Source of the DNA: Thermodesulfobacterium sp. TA1
Lineage (GTDB): Bacteria > Desulfobacterota > Thermodesulfobacteria > Thermodesulfobacteriales > Thermodesulfobacteriaceae
Length of the DNA stretch: 64,000 nucleotides
Assembly (NCBI RefSeq): GCF_008630935.1
Contig: NZ_CP043908.1
Span: 1,364,001 to 1,428,000, forward strand
Reading direction: 5' to 3'
The translations under genes were made by a program, and so were the position numbers. Every line of letters begins with the position of its first letter. Position 1 is the stretch's first letter. Positions 30,669 through 40,998 of the stretch are shown piece after piece. Under the pieces are notes generated by a model. That model had not been told where the DNA came from, did not search any database, and saw nothing but the letters and a program-made list of their open reading frames with translations.

Positions 30669-33600
30669 TTATTCTTCTATAGGTTCTATATCTAAACAAA
30701 GACCTTGTAGCTCTTTAGTTAACACCTTAAAGCTTTCAGGCATGCCTCCTTCTAAAAAGTTTTTACCTTTTACCAATTTTTCATACATCTTGGTCCGTCC
30801 TTCTACGTCATCACTTTTTACAGTAAGAAATTCATGTAAAGTGTAAGCAGCTCCATAAGCCTCTATTGCCCAAACCTCCATCTCTCCCAATCTTTGGCCA
30901 CCAAACTGAGACTTTCCACCAAGAGGTTGCTGGGTTATCAAAGAATATGGTCCTGTAGATCGAGCATGGATTTTATCATCAACCAAATGATGGAGCTTTA
31001 ACATATGCATATATCCTACGGTTACCGGTTCATAAAAGGGTTCCCCTGTCATTCCGTTATAAAGAACTGTAGTTCCACTTTCATTCAACCCAGCTAAAGA
31101 CAGCCATTTCTTTATCTCAGCTTCTTTAGCTCCTGCAAAAACAGGGGTAGCAATAGGAATACCATCGGCAAAACCCTTAGCAAGCTCTAATATCTCTTCG
31201 TCTGTCTTACCTTCTACCAATTTTTCATATTCTTCTTCGTAAAAAATTTCCTTTAAAAGGGCCTTTACGCTTTCTATCTGATATTCCTGGGCTAACTTGG
31301 CCAGTTTTTTACCCAGCTCTTTACAAGCCCAACCTAAGTGGGTTTCGAGAAGCTGACCGATATTCATACGAGAAGGAACACCCAAAGGAGAAAGTATCAT
31401 GTCTACAGGTGTTCCATCAGGAAGATAAGGCATATCCTCAATAGGAACAATTTTAGAAACAACACCTTTGTTTCCGTGCCTTCCTGCCATCTTATCTCCT
31501 GGCTGAAGTTTTCTTTTCATCGCCACAAAAACCTTTACTACTTTTAAAACACCAGGGGGTAATTCATCTCCTTTTTTAATCCTATTAATATGGGCTTCGT
31601 ACTCTTCTATGATTTCCTTTCTCTTTTTTTCATAGGCCTTTATTACTTCAGTAATCAACTCTTTCTTAGAAGATGGAACTATATCTTTCAGCTTAGGTAA
31701 TAGAGAGGTAGGCAAGTTTTTTAATCTTTCTAAGGTAAGGGCCTCCCCTTTATTGATAAAAATCTGGCCTTCTCTTTCTAATTCTGCAGTAGCTAATTCT
31801 CCGTTCAAAACATAAGCCAGCCTGTTTACCGTATGCCTAAAAAGGACCTCTAAAACATCTGCTTGATTTCTTAATAGTCTTGCTATAGTTTCATCTTCTT
31901 TCTGTTTAGCCCTAATGTCTTTTTCTAATCCCTTACGGGTAAGGATTTTAGTATCAATTACGATACCTTCTATACCAGCCGGTACCTTTAAAGAGGTATC
32001 TTTCACATCTTTGGCCTTTTCTCCAAAAATAGCCCTTAATAACTTTTCTTCAGGTGTAAGGGTAGTCTCACCCTTAGGTGTCACCTTCCCTACTAAAATG
32101 TCTCCAGGTTTTACATAACTTCCTATCTTTATAATACCACTTTCGTCTAAATTGGTTAAAAGTTCTTCGCTTACATTAGGAAGGTCTCTGGTAATTTCTT
32201 CTCTTCCAAGCTTGGTCTCTCGAGCTACACACTCAAACTCCTCTATGTGAATAGAGGTAAATACGTCTTCTTTTACTAATCTTTCAGAAATTATGATAGA
32301 GTCCTCAAAATTATAACCTCTCCAAGGCATAAAGGCTACTAAAACATCCTTACCCAAAGCCAATTCTCCTTTACTAATAGAAGGACCATCAGCCAAGATT
32401 TCTCCTTTTTTAACCCTTTGTCCTGGTTTGACTATAGGCCTTTGTGAGAAACAAGTGTTTTGGTTAGATTTTTTCCACTTTATCAATTCGTAAATCTTTA
32501 CCTCTGGAAGCTCCCCTTCTTTAGTATCATATCTTACTACGATTCTGGTGCTATCAACATCTTCAACTACTCCATCAGCCTCAGCTACTATAACCATACC
32601 AGAATTTAAGGCTACTGCTCTCTCCATCCCAGAACCAACTAAAGGAGCTTTAGTCTTAATCAAAGGCACAGCCTGCCTTTGCATGTTTGAACCCATAAGC
32701 GCACGGTTAGCATCGTCATGCTCAAGAAAAGGTATCAAAGAGCTGGAAACACTTACCACTTGAGCAGGTAAAAGGTCTATCAAATCAACCTCATCTCTAT
32801 GGGCAATGATAAATTCTCCGTTCTTTCTAGCAGGTACATATTCTTCTAAAATATTACCTTCTTTATCTAATCTAATAGTAGATTGAGCTATTACTAAATC
32901 TTTTTCTTCAGCAGCGTTTAAATAGATGATTTGATCCGTCACCCTACCTTCTTTAACCAAACGATAAGGAGTTTCTAAAAACCCATAAGGATTGGTTTGA
33001 GCAAAAGTAGTTGGAGAAACGATTAAACCTATGTTAGGACCTTCAGGTGTTTCGATAGGACAAATTCTTCCGTAATGGCTGGGATGAACGTCTCTAACCT
33101 CAAATCCTGCCCTTTCTCTGGTCAAACCTCCTGGACCTAAAGCAGAAAGTCTTCTTTTGTGGGTAAGCATAGAAAGAACGTTTGTCTGATCCATAAACTG
33201 AGAAAGCTGGCCTTGAGCAAAAAACTCCTTTACCGCACCCACCACAGGCTTACTGTTGATAAGCTCTACAGGAGTTATCTCTTCAAGCTCCTGAAGCTGG
33301 AGTTTCTCCTTTATAGCCCTTTCCATCCTCATAAGACCGATAAGAAACTGGTTTTCTACCAACTCTCCTACTGCCCTAATCCTTCTGTTAGAAAGGCTGT
33401 CTATATCGTCTCCTTCATCTTCTCTTTCTCTTAACCTTATCAACTCTTTTAAAATAGCAATAATATCTTTTTGCGTAAGTATCCTCTGATTTATTGGAAT
33501 GTCCAAGTTTAAACGCAAATTAATTTTATAACGTCCTATCTCAGAAAGGTCATAAGTTTCAGGATCAAAAAAGAGAGACCTAAAGTAAGCCTCTGCCACT

Positions 33601-34754
33601 TCATAATTTACAGGACTTGAAGGCCGCATCTTTCTATAAATTTCAATAAGAGCCTCTTCCCTGTTTTTTATTTTATCTGTTTTTAATGCATCTCTCACAG
33701 ATGAAGTATAATAATGAAGGTCTACAAAAAGAACATTTACCTCTTTTATTCCCTTTTCCCTAAGCAAATCTAATATTTCTTTCGTTATTTCTTGATTAAC
33801 TTCTAAAATCACCTCTCCAGTATCAGGATCTACCACTTCTTTAGCACAAATCTTTCCTATCAAAGCCTCATCAGGAAGTTTTACCGAATAAATCCCTGCT
33901 CTTTTTAATTTTTTTATCAAACCTGCAGTAATTACCTTGCCTTTCTTAACGATAACTTCCCCGGTGTTGGGATTAACAATATCAGCTACTACCTTTTGGC
34001 CGGCTAAAAGTTCGTAATCTAAGATTTTTTCTACACCCTCGTCCAAGATTAGATATCTCTCAGTAGGATAAAATAAAGACAAAATTTCTTCTTCACTCAT
34101 ACCCATAGCTTTAAGAAAGATGGTAGCTAAAATATTTTTTCTTTTATCTATCCTTACAAAAAACCTACCTTTATAATCATAAATAAAATCTAACCATGAA
34201 CCCTTTACAGGGATAACCCTAGCAATATAGGTTAGCCTGCCTGCCTTCGCATGAGTCTTTTCTTTTTCAAAAATAACACCAGGGGACCTCTGAAGTTGAT
34301 TAACGATAGCGCGTTCAGTCCCGTTTATGATAAACCTTCCATCTTCAGTCATAAGAGGAATGGTTCCAAAATAAACCTCTTGCTCTTTGACATCTTTAAT
34401 GCTCTTTACCCTGGTTTCAGGGTCTAAATCATAAGTTACCAAACGCACCTTTAGTTTAATCGGAGCTTCATAGGTTAAGCCTTTATCTTTAGCTTCTTCT
34501 GGTTCGTACTCTGGTTCTAAAATTTTGTAATCTATGTATTCTAAAACCGCAGTCTCAGAATAATCTCTTATCGGAAAGACTGACTTTAAACATCTATGAA
34601 TGCCTATATCAGCTCTATGCTCTGGAGGGGTTTTAGCCTGTAAAAACTTATTGTAAGACTCCTTAGGTATCCTTAAAAGATAAGGTACTTCTTGAATTTG
34701 TTTTACTTTAGCAAAATTTTTACGAACCGGTAAGTTTCTTTGGTTGTTTAGCAT
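30669..34754 (-). CDS. rpoB: RNA polymerase beta subunit
   Basis: 1361 aa. The rifampicin-binding cluster is present ([20 protein letters not shown] then [20 protein letters not shown]), as are the SQRPIV motif, [30 protein letters not shown] and the C-terminal [20 protein letters not shown]. Slightly longer than the E. coli protein, with extra segments around residues 270-340. An attenuator-like hairpin lies between rplL and this gene, as in other bacteria. Confidence 0.99.
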   Translation of the reverse strand: MLNNQRNLPVRKNFAKVKQIQEVPYLLRIPKESYNKFLQAKTPPEHRADIGIHRCLKSVFPIRDYSETAVLEYIDYKILEPEYEPEEAKDKGLTYEAPIKLKVRLVTYDLDPETRVKSIKDVKEQEVYFGTIPLMTEDGRFIINGTERAIVNQLQRSPGVIFEKEKTHAKAGRLTYIARVIPVKGSWLDFIYDYKGRFFVRIDKRKNILATIFLKAMGMSEEEILSLFYPTERYLILDEGVEKILDYELLAGQKVVADIVNPNTGEVIVKKGKVITAGLIKKLKRAGIYSVKLPDEALIGKICAKEVVDPDTGEVILEVNQEITKEILDLLREKGIKEVNVLFVDLHYYTSSVRDALKTDKIKNREEALIEIYRKMRPSSPVNYEVAEAYFRSLFFDPETYDLSEIGRYKINLRLNLDIPINQRILTQKDIIAILKELIRLREREDEGDDIDSLSNRRIRAVGELVENQFLIGLMRMERAIKEKLQLQELEEITPVELINSKPVVGAVKEFFAQGQLSQFMDQTNVLSMLTHKRRLSALGPGGLTRERAGFEVRDVHPSHYGRICPIETPEGPNIGLIVSPTTFAQTNPYGFLETPYRLVKEGRVTDQIIYLNAAEEKDLVIAQSTIRLDKEGNILEEYVPARKNGEFIIAHRDEVDLIDLLPAQVVSVSSSLIPFLEHDDANRALMGSNMQRQAVPLIKTKAPLVGSGMERAVALNSGMVIVAEADGVVEDVDSTRIVVRYDTKEGELPEVKIYELIKWKKSNQNTCFSQRPIVKPGQRVKKGEILADGPSISKGELALGKDVLVAFMPWRGYNFEDSIIISERLVKEDVFTSIHIEEFECVARETKLGREEITRDLPNVSEELLTNLDESGIIKIGSYVKPGDILVGKVTPKGETTLTPEEKLLRAIFGEKAKDVKDTSLKVPAGIEGIVIDTKILTRKGLEKDIRAKQKEDETIARLLRNQADVLEVLFRHTVNRLAYVLNGELATAELEREGQIFINKGEALTLERLKNLPTSLLPKLKDIVPSSKKELITEVIKAYEKKRKEIIEEYEAHINRIKKGDELPPGVLKVVKVFVAMKRKLQPGDKMAGRHGNKGVVSKIVPIEDMPYLPDGTPVDMILSPLGVPSRMNIGQLLETHLGWACKELGKKLAKLAQEYQIESVKALLKEIFYEEEYEKLVEGKTDEEILELAKGFADGIPIATPVFAGAKEAEIKKWLSLAGLNESGTTVLYNGMTGEPFYEPVTVGYMHMLKLHHLVDDKIHARSTGPYSLITQQPLGGKSQFGGQRLGEMEVWAIEAYGAAYTLHEFLTVKSDDVEGRTKMYEKLVKGKNFLEGGMPESFKVLTKELQGLCLDIEPIEE

Positions 34755-34789
34755 TTTTTTGATCCCCTCCCTGAAATTTTATAAATGAC

Positions 34790-34823
34790 AAAAAGGGTTT
34801 CCCCAGGGATAGGGGAAACCCTT
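34790..34823 (-). terminator. rplL-rpoB attenuator hairpin
   Basis: Minus strand AAGGGTTTCCCC-TATCCCT-GGGGAAACCCTTTTTG: 12 base pairs and a five-T run, 45 bases after the rplL stop and 36 before the rpoB start. It resembles a partial terminator that sets the L7/L12 to RNA polymerase ratio, as known in E. coli. Confidence 0.8.
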
Positions 34824-34868
34824 AGAAAAATTAGATTGTAGAAAATAAAGTTTTAAGCTATACAAGGC

Positions 34869-35261
34869 TTACTTGATTTCTACTTTGGCACCTACTTCTT
34901 CTAATTTTTTCTTAATCTCTTCGGCCTCGTTCTTGCTAACACCAGTTTTTACAGGCTTAGGCACACCTTCAACCAAATCTTTAGCTTCTTTTAAACCTAA
35001 TCCTGTGATTTCCCTTACTACCTTAATGACGTTAATCTTATTGCCACCAACATCAGTCAACACCACATCAAACTCGGTCTTTTCTTCAGCCTGAGCAGTT
35101 TCAGCAGGAGCACCAGCCACAGCACCCACAGCTGCTACTGCAGCTACTGGAGCAGCTGCAGTTACTCCAAACTTTTCCTCTAATTCTTTGATAAACTGAG
35201 AGAGCTCCAAAACACTCATGTTGGCAATAAACTCGATAACTTCTTCTTTGGTTACTGGCAT
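34869..35261 (-). CDS. rplL: 50S ribosomal protein L7/L12
   Basis: 130 aa. N-terminal dimerisation region ([20 protein letters not shown]), an Ala-rich flexible hinge ([20 protein letters not shown]), then the C-terminal factor-binding domain [13 protein letters not shown] and [18 protein letters not shown]. Forms the ribosomal stalk with L10 and recruits EF-Tu and EF-G. Follows rplJ by 38 bases. Confidence 0.98.
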   Translation of the reverse strand: MPVTKEEVIEFIANMSVLELSQFIKELEEKFGVTAAAPVAAVAAVGAVAGAPAETAQAEEKTEFDVVLTDVGGNKINVIKVVREITGLGLKEAKDLVEGVPKPVKTGVSKNEAEEIKKKLEEVGAKVEIK

Positions 35262-35299
35262 TTCCTAATCCCTCCTTTTATTTTTTCTATTTTTAAACT

Positions 35300-35827
35300 T
35301 TACTCACCTTTAGCCTTTTTCTCTTCAATAGCCTTAAGTGCATAAAGGAATTTCCTGATAATAGCAGCCAAAACCCCAACAAAATTAGAAACAGGTGCCT
35401 GAATAGTCCCCAGCACTTGAGCCAATAAAATCTCTCTTGGAGGAAGTTTCACTAAATCTTCAAGGTATTCTGGCTTATAACCCTTACCTTGTATTACAAA
35501 ACCCTTTATCTGTAAAGATGGATGATTTTTTATAAAACCACTTAAAACCTTAGCTATCTCTACAGGATCTTGATAAGCAAAAACTAAAGCCGTAGGACCT
35601 TCTACATAGTCGTTTACTGCCTTAAAATTAGTGTTTTCAGAAGCAATCCTTATAAGAGTATTTTTTATAACCCTAACCTCTCCCCCTTTTTCTCTTACAA
35701 GCTTTCTTATCTCGTTACTTTCAGCTACAGTAAACCCTTTAAACGAGGTTACAAAAACCCCCTGTGATCTAGCAAATTTTTCACTCACATCTTTGATAAT
35801 TTCTGCCTTACGAGCCCGGGTAAGCAA
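35300..35827 (-). CDS. rplJ: 50S ribosomal protein L10
   Basis: 175 aa. Begins with TTG at 35827 (minus-strand AGGAGGTATAAAC before it). Sequence LTRARKAEIIKDVSEKFARS, then KGGEVRVIKNTLIRIA and EGPTALVFAYQDP, matches L10; the C-terminal helix binds L7/L12 dimers. The unusual TTG start and the structured leader suggest that translation of the stalk operon is deliberately limited. Confidence 0.97.
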   Translation of the reverse strand: MLTRARKAEIIKDVSEKFARSQGVFVTSFKGFTVAESNEIRKLVREKGGEVRVIKNTLIRIASENTNFKAVNDYVEGPTALVFAYQDPVEIAKVLSGFIKNHPSLQIKGFVIQGKGYKPEYLEDLVKLPPREILLAQVLGTIQAPVSNFVGVLAAIIRKFLYALKAIEEKKAKGE

Positions 35828-35837
35828 GTTTATACCT

Positions 35838-35985
35838 CCTTATAAAATTTCACCAACTGAAAGGGTACCCTTTCGCCTATAGTAGGCTGAGGAAGCTCCC
35901 CCATTTAAGCCTTTCACTTAGGCACCTACTAATCTTTGGCCCCAAGAGTCACCCTTGCTTTGAAGGACCTCAAGGGGCACAAACA
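35838..35985 (-). promoter_or_regulatory. Ribosomal protein L10 leader
   Basis: A 160-base gap between rplA and rplJ is rich in pairing, unlike other gaps in this operon. On the minus strand it holds GCCCCTTGAGG...CTTGGGGC, AGTAGGTGCCT...and GTAGGCTGAGG-type elements, with GAAAGGGTACCCTTTC as a strong terminal hairpin just before the ribosome site. Location and layout fit the known L10 leader, bound by L10(L12)4 for feedback control. Confidence 0.75.
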
Positions 35986-35988
35986 TTT

Positions 35989-36711
35989 TTAATCTCCAGA
36001 GTATCTCTGGATTAAATTCCTCACTTCGTTTGGGTCAACCTTAATACCAGGACCCATCGTAGTAGATATAGCAACACTTCTTATATACTGCCCTTTAGCC
36101 GCAGAAGGTTTAGCCTTTAAAAGTGCCTCAAAAAAGGCAGCCATGTTCTCTAAAAGTTTTTTTTCACCAAAAGAAACCTTACCTACAGGAACATGCACTA
36201 CCGCTCCTCTATCAACCTTAAAATCAACCTTACCTGCTTTTATATCCTTAACGGCTTTAGCTACATCAAAGGTTACGGTTCCTGTTTTAGAACTTGGCAT
36301 AAGTCCCCTTGGACCTAAAATCTTACCTACCTTACTAACAGCAGGCATCATATCCGGTGTAGCTATTACCTTATCAAAATCAAGCCAATTTTCTTTCTGT
36401 ATTTTTTCTATCAAGTCTTCATCACCTACATAGTCAGCACCAGCCTCTAAAGCCTCTTTAGCCTTATCCCCCTTAGCAAAAACCAATACTCTTGCAGTTT
36501 TCCCAGTTCCATGAGGTAAAACCACAGAACCCCTAACCATCTGGTCTGCATGCCTTGGGTCAACCCCTAACTTTACCGCTACCTCTACCGTCTCATCAAA
36601 TTTAGCAGAAGCTGTCTCTAAGGCAAGTTTAACAGCCTCTTCAAAATTATATTTTTTTGTCCTATCTACCTTAGCTAAAGCCTCTCTATACTTTTTTCCG
36701 TGCTTAGCCAT
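35989..36711 (-). CDS. rplA: 50S ribosomal protein L1
   Basis: 240 aa. Shows the L1 signature: [32 protein letters not shown], then [20 protein letters not shown] and [13 protein letters not shown]. Binds 23S rRNA at the mobile L1 stalk and helps release deacylated tRNA; in many bacteria it also represses its own operon. Lies 11 bases downstream of rplK. Confidence 0.98.
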   Translation of the reverse strand: MAKHGKKYREALAKVDRTKKYNFEEAVKLALETASAKFDETVEVAVKLGVDPRHADQMVRGSVVLPHGTGKTARVLVFAKGDKAKEALEAGADYVGDEDLIEKIQKENWLDFDKVIATPDMMPAVSKVGKILGPRGLMPSSKTGTVTFDVAKAVKDIKAGKVDFKVDRGAVVHVPVGKVSFGEKKLLENMAAFFEALLKAKPSAAKGQYIRSVAISTTMGPGIKVDPNEVRNLIQRYSGD

Positions 36712-36722
36712 ACCACCTCTCC

Positions 36723-37148
36723 TTAATCTACGATTTGAACTCCCATACTTCTAGCTGTACCTTCTATAGTCCTGATAGCAGCCTCTAAGGATGCAGCTGT
36801 AAGGTCCTGCATCTTCATCTTAGCTATCTCTTCTAACTGTTTTCTAGTAATCTTACCCACTATCTCCTTTCCAGGTGCATGAGCCCCTGTCTCAATCCCT
36901 ATAGCCTTTTTGATAAGTACTGCAGCAGGCGGAGTCTTCAACTCAAAAGTAAAAGAACGGTCAGCATAAACCGTAATCACTACAGGAATAATATAGCCTT
37001 CCTGACCACGAGTTTTCTCATTAAAAGCCTTTACAAACTCCATGATGTTAACACCATGTTGACCCAAAGCTGGGCCAACCGGAGGCGCAGGAGTTGCTTG
37101 CCCCGCAGGAAGTTGCAATTTTATCTGAGCTATCACCTTTTTAGCCAT
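36723..37148 (-). CDS. rplK: 50S ribosomal protein L11
   Basis: 141 aa. [20 protein letters not shown] then [18 protein letters not shown] is the classical L11 N-terminal domain; the C-terminal rRNA-binding domain follows ([18 protein letters not shown], ending [12 protein letters not shown]). Part of the GTPase-associated centre needed for factor binding and the stringent response. Spaced 15 bases after nusG. Confidence 0.99.
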   Translation of the reverse strand: MAKKVIAQIKLQLPAGQATPAPPVGPALGQHGVNIMEFVKAFNEKTRGQEGYIIPVVITVYADRSFTFELKTPPAAVLIKKAIGIETGAHAPGKEIVGKITRKQLEEIAKMKMQDLTAASLEAAIRTIEGTARSMGVQIVD

Positions 37149-37163
37149 ACTCCTCTATCCCCC

Positions 37164-37691
37164 TTAAATCTTCTGTAAATAAGCAAACTCTATCTCTACA
37201 GGAGTTTCTCTCCCAAAAATGCTTACCAATACTTTAACTTTACCTTTATCAGGTTTAACCTCATCTACTATCCCTATAAAGTTAGCAAAAGGTCCATCTG
37301 TAATCCTTACTCGGTCACCCTGAGCAAACTGATAACGAGGTTTAGGCTTTATCTCCTCTACCACCAACTGAGAAATAAGCTTTTCTACTTCCTCAGTCCT
37401 AAAAACATAAAGTCTATCACCACCTATAACATCTAAAACCCCTTCAACCCTCTTCAATTCTTCTTTCAACTCATCATCAATCTCACCGAACATCAAAAAA
37501 TAACCAGAATAAAAAAGCTTAGAATACTGCTTTTCAGGAGAAAAATTAACCTCTATCTCCTTAGGCGGAGGAACAAAAAACCGCTCTACCTTTTCGGTTA
37601 AGCCCTTACGAACCAAAAGCTCCTCTACCAAGGCTTTAACCTTTTCCTCCCAACCAGACCAAACCTGCACCGAATACCAAACCTTACTCAC
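37164..37691 (-). CDS. nusG: Transcription termination/antitermination factor NusG
   Basis: 175 aa. NGN domain begins [20 protein letters not shown] with [20 protein letters not shown]; the KOW domain follows ([36 protein letters not shown]). Binds the RNA polymerase clamp and couples it to Rho or the ribosome. Adjacent to secE with one base between, the universal bacterial order. Confidence 0.97.
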   Translation of the reverse strand: MSKVWYSVQVWSGWEEKVKALVEELLVRKGLTEKVERFFVPPPKEIEVNFSPEKQYSKLFYSGYFLMFGEIDDELKEELKRVEGVLDVIGGDRLYVFRTEEVEKLISQLVVEEIKPKPRYQFAQGDRVRITDGPFANFIGIVDEVKPDKGKVKVLVSIFGRETPVEIEFAYLQKI

Positions 37692-37692
37692 T

Positions 37693-37914
37693 TTACCTCA
37701 CCAAAATAGAAATTACAAAGTTATATATTATATCCAAAATTCCCAAATATGCACCTATAAAAAGACTAAAAACAACTACCATAAGCGTACTCATTAAAAC
37801 CTGTTTTTTAGGTGCCCAAGTAATTTTTTTAGCTTCTATTTTAACCTCTTTTAAAAATCTTACCACCCTATCCCAAAAATTTTCTTTGTTTAAACTCGTG
37901 TCTTTAATCGCCAT
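37693..37914 (-). CDS. secE: Preprotein translocase subunit SecE
   Basis: 73 aa from the ATG at 37914; the open frame runs on into tRNA-Trp but the protein starts MAIKDTSLNKENFWDRVVRF. Contains the SecE amphipathic motif FLKEVKIEAKKITWAPKKQV and one transmembrane helix (LMSTLMVVVFSLFIGAYLGI). Stabilises SecY in the inner membrane. Single-helix form as in most bacteria. Confidence 0.95.
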   Translation of the reverse strand: MAIKDTSLNKENFWDRVVRFLKEVKIEAKKITWAPKKQVLMSTLMVVVFSLFIGAYLGILDIIYNFVISILVR

Positions 37915-37940
37915 AAATCCTACCTTAGTAAAATAAAAAT

Positions 37941-38017
37941 TGGCAGGCCAGGAGGGACTTGAACCCCCAGCCTTCGGATTTGGAGTCCGACGCTCTGCCA
38001 AGTTGAGCTACTGGCCT
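37941..38017 (-). tRNA. tRNA-Trp (CCA anticodon)
   Basis: Minus strand AGGCCAG...CTGGCCT acceptor stem, discriminator G and encoded CCA. Anticodon loop CTCCAAA gives CCA. D-loop GCTCAACTTGGCAGAGC and T-loop GGTTCAAGTCC are normal. It sits between rpmG and secE, a conserved position. Confidence 0.97.
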
Positions 38018-38020
38018 ACC

Positions 38021-38191
38021 CTATTTTTTAACTTCCTTATGAACCGTATGTTTTCTATCCCAAGGACAATACTTTTTAAGTTCTAACCTGTCAGGAGTGT
38101 TTCTTCTGTTTTTAGTAGTAGTATAGTTATTTCTTTTACATTCTGTACACTGTAAATGAATAATAACCCTTACCTCTCCCTTTTTAGCCAT
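38021..38191 (-). CDS. rpmG: 50S ribosomal protein L33
   Basis: 56 aa: begins [20 protein letters not shown] and continues [20 protein letters not shown] to a [11 protein letters not shown] end. Only one Cys pair is complete (CTEC) and one Cys (YCPW) of the second zinc pair remains, so it is an intermediate between the four-Cys and Cys-free L33 forms. Lies 27 bases after tuf. Confidence 0.95.
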   Translation of the reverse strand: MAKKGEVRVIIHLQCTECKRNNYTTTKNRRNTPDRLELKKYCPWDRKHTVHKEVKK

Positions 38192-38218
38192 CCCTTAAAA
38201 CCCCTATTATTCTATTAT

Positions 38219-39418
38219 TTATTCTATTATTTTAGTTACTACACCAGCACCAACAGTCCTTCCACCTTCTCTAATCGCAAACCTCAACCCCTCTTCCAAC
38301 GCCACAGGCTTGATCAACTCAACCTCTAACTCCACATTGTCTCCAGGTATCACCATCTCCACACCCTCAGGTAACTTCACCACCCCAGTCACATCAGTCG
38401 TCCTAAAATAAAACTGAGGCCTATACCCGTTAAAAAACGGCGTATGCCTACCACCCTCCTCCTTCTTCAAAACATATACCTCTGCCTTAAACTTCGTATG
38501 AGGCTTTATACTCCCAGGCTTCGCCAATACCTGACCCCTCTCTACCTCATCCTTGCCTATCCCCCTCAACAATACACCTACATTGTCCCCAGGTAACGCC
38601 TCATCCAATATCTTCCTAAACATCTCAATACTAGTCGCCACCGTCTTCACCGTAGGCCTAAGCCCCACTATCTCTATCTCCTCCCCAGGCTTAAGCACCC
38701 CCCTCTCTACCTTGCCTGTAACAACCGTACCCCTACCAGATATACTAAACACATCCTCTACAGGCATCAAAAACGGCTTCTCCACATCCCTCACAGGCTC
38801 AGGTATATAATCATCCATCGCCTTTATCAACTCCCATATCCTACCACACCACTCACACTCCTCCTTACCACATCCACACTCAAGCGCCTTCAACGCACTC
38901 CCCCTCACCACAGGTACCTCATCCCCAGGAAATCCATACTTGCTAAGTAACTCCCTAACCTCTAACTCCACCAAATCCAATAACTCCGCATCATCTACCA
39001 TGTCAACCTTGTTCATAAACACCACTATCGCAGGAACGTTAACCTGCCTCGCAAGCAACACATGCTCCCTCGTCTGAGGCATAGGTCCATCCGTTGCCGC
39101 AACCACCAAAATAGATCCATCCATCTGCGCTGCCCCAGTTATCATGTTCTTAATATAGTCAGCATGCCCAGGACAATCTATATGCGCATAATGCCTCTTG
39201 TCACTCTCATACTCAACATGCGCAAGCTGAATCGTAATACCTCTCGCCTTCTCCTCAGGAGCCTTGTCTATGCTATCAAACGGTATCCACTGCGCATAAC
39301 CCTTCGTAGACAAAACCCTGGTTATAGCACTGGTCAACGTAGTCTTCCCATGGTCTATATGCCCAATCGTACCCACGTTTAAATGAGGCTTCTTCCTCTC
39401 AAACTTCTGCTTAGCCAT
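38219..39418 (-). CDS. tuf: Elongation factor Tu
   Basis: 399 aa. G-motifs [17 protein letters not shown] and NKVDM are present, switch I as [14 protein letters not shown]. Delivers aminoacyl-tRNA to the ribosome. Between domains G and 2 it has an insertion [18 protein letters not shown] with four Cys (181, 183, 188, 191), a possible metal knuckle absent from E. coli EF-Tu. The gene is visibly more GC-rich, with C-ending codons, than its neighbours, which may reflect expression-driven codon choice, gene conversion with another tuf, or transfer. No fusA or rpsL beside it. Confidence 0.98.
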   Translation of the reverse strand: MAKQKFERKKPHLNVGTIGHIDHGKTTLTSAITRVLSTKGYAQWIPFDSIDKAPEEKARGITIQLAHVEYESDKRHYAHIDCPGHADYIKNMITGAAQMDGSILVVAATDGPMPQTREHVLLARQVNVPAIVVFMNKVDMVDDAELLDLVELEVRELLSKYGFPGDEVPVVRGSALKALECGCGKEECEWCGRIWELIKAMDDYIPEPVRDVEKPFLMPVEDVFSISGRGTVVTGKVERGVLKPGEEIEIVGLRPTVKTVATSIEMFRKILDEALPGDNVGVLLRGIGKDEVERGQVLAKPGSIKPHTKFKAEVYVLKKEEGGRHTPFFNGYRPQFYFRTTDVTGVVKLPEGVEMVIPGDNVELEVELIKPVALEEGLRFAIREGGRTVGAGVVTKIIE

Positions 39419-39461
39419 CTCACCTTCCTCCTATCCTAAAATAGGTTATTTAAATAAAAAC

Positions 39462-39537
<76 letters not shown>

Positions 39538-39558
39538 ACCCCATTTAATTTTCCTCAG

Positions 39559-39631
39559 AGCGGGCGACGGGACTCGAACCCGCAACCCTCAGCTTGGAAG
39601 GCTGATGCTCTACCACTTGAGCTACGCCCGC
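39559..39631 (-). tRNA. tRNA-Gly (TCC anticodon)
   Basis: Minus strand GCGGGCG...CGCCCGC acceptor stem, discriminator T, no encoded CCA (CTG follows). Anticodon loop CTTCCAA gives TCC. 73 bases. Confidence 0.96.
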
Positions 39632-39652
39632 TTATATTTCAAATAATAAAAG

Positions 39653-39735
39653 TGGAGGGGGGAGGATTTGAACCTCCGAAGGCGAAAGCCACCGGGTTTA
39701 CAGCCCGGCCCCTTTGGCCGCTCGGGTACCCCTCC
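39653..39735 (-). tRNA. tRNA-Tyr (GTA anticodon)
   Basis: Minus strand GGAGGGG...CCCCTCC acceptor stem with the long class-II variable arm (GGTGGCTTTCGCCTTC). Anticodon loop CTGTAAA gives GTA. The 3' end reads CCCCCCTCCA, so CCA is at least partly encoded. First of the Tyr-Gly-Thr-tuf cluster. Confidence 0.96.
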
Positions 39736-39748
39736 TTGTTTTTCTATA

Positions 39749-39776
39749 AAATTAACTTAAAATTAAATTTTGTCAA
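39749..39776 (-). promoter_or_regulatory. Likely promoter of the tRNA-tuf cluster
   Basis: Minus strand TTGACA (plus TGTCAA at 39771-39776) with an AT-only stretch where the -10 should be (TAATTT at 16-base spacing; TATAGA further down). The only candidate between qmoC and tRNA-Tyr; -10 is weak. Confidence 0.45.
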
Positions 39777-39789
39777 GAGAACCAAGCGT

Positions 39790-40986
39790 TTATTGAGCCA
39801 TCTTTTGAGTTATATCTTTATAATATAAATCAAACATCACTGCAGTTGTCCTAAAAGCTAAATGGGCAAACTTAGAATAAGCCACCCCTAAAAATAAAAT
39901 AAAGACCGCAACTAAATGAGCTAAATAAACTAAAGAAACTATAGATTCTATAGAAGGAATACTACGTACTATTTCTATACCAAACCCTGTCAAACCTATG
40001 ATTAAAATAAGGTTGATCAAAAAGCTGTCAGCATAACTGGTTTTTACACTTTTTTCTGCTTCAGCTTTTCCTCTACCTATCATTATAGCTATAATAGCAT
40101 AAAGAAGTAAAATTCCTCCAAAATTACCTAACCATTTAACAGGGTGGGTTATAGGGTTCCAAGGGGTATGAAAACCCAAAACATCTGCCATAAAGAAAAC
40201 GATCGCTGTAGTGATGGCTAAAATAATAAAAGCGTATATCAGCAACATATGAGGGTTAGCTCTCCAGTGATTAGAATTACATTTTTTAAATCTTGCATGT
40301 GATAAAATCTCTACTAAAGCGGGGATAAAGTAACTCTTTAAAATAGTCCACATACTATATCTGTAAGCCTGTGGAACTTTATAAGTATCTAAATAGGAGT
40401 TCCACATTTTGTTTATCGCTGAAGCAAGCATAATAATAACAAATGCCGCAAGTGGTAAAAACACCACGTCTATCATCAACACCCTTGCTGGTAAATGGAA
40501 AATCCAAAGATCATAGTTGGGACCACCGTAAGGGAAAGAGCTTGCATCGAAAAAGTTGGGAACTCCCTGAAAAGTAGCTAAGGTAGCTAAAAGTATAAAA
40601 AATAAAGCAATCGCAGGTAAAACCAAAATACCCCAACTGTTGTTAAAAAAGGTATGTAAAAACTTTAAAGGCACTGCTTCTTTTATTACCAACAATCTCA
40701 AAGCCCCTAAAACATCCCCAGGTTGAGCCCCCCTTGGACAGTACTTACTACAGTCTCCACATTGATGACACAACCAAACTGCAGGGTCGTTTAAGAGTTT
40801 GTCCTTAAATCCCCATTGAGCAAGAATCATCTGTTTTCTTGGAAAAGGAGCCTCTTCCGGAGAAAGAGGACATACTGTAGCACAAGTAGCACACTGATAA
40901 CATTTTTTAACGGTATCACCACCTATCTCTTGTATTTCTTTAATAGCCTTTAAATCTGGATCTACCTTTAAAACGCCGTTACTCAT
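39790..40986 (-). CDS. qmoC: Quinone-interacting membrane-bound oxidoreductase subunit QmoC
   Basis: 398 aa. The N-terminal HdrC-like part has two 4Fe-4S motifs (CYQCATCATVCPLSPEEAPF and CHQCGDCSKYCPRG). The rest is a b-type cytochrome with about six hydrophobic helices (VLPAIALFFILLATLA, FIILAITTAIVFFMADVLGF, LLLYAIIAIMIG). It anchors the Qmo complex in the inner membrane and exchanges electrons with menaquinone. Last gene of qmoABC, 12 bases after qmoB. Confidence 0.94.
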   Translation of the reverse strand: MSNGVLKVDPDLKAIKEIQEIGGDTVKKCYQCATCATVCPLSPEEAPFPRKQMILAQWGFKDKLLNDPAVWLCHQCGDCSKYCPRGAQPGDVLGALRLLVIKEAVPLKFLHTFFNNSWGILVLPAIALFFILLATLATFQGVPNFFDASSFPYGGPNYDLWIFHLPARVLMIDVVFLPLAAFVIIMLASAINKMWNSYLDTYKVPQAYRYSMWTILKSYFIPALVEILSHARFKKCNSNHWRANPHMLLIYAFIILAITTAIVFFMADVLGFHTPWNPITHPVKWLGNFGGILLLYAIIAIMIGRGKAEAEKSVKTSYADSFLINLILIIGLTGFGIEIVRSIPSIESIVSLVYLAHLVAVFILFLGVAYSKFAHLAFRTTAVMFDLYYKDITQKMAQ

Positions 40987-40998
40987 AGTTTATCCTCC

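Noticed and set aside
37915-38001. N-terminal extension of SecE through the tRNA-Trp gene
   Set aside because: The extra 29 codons are tRNA sequence; the family start is the ATG at 37914.
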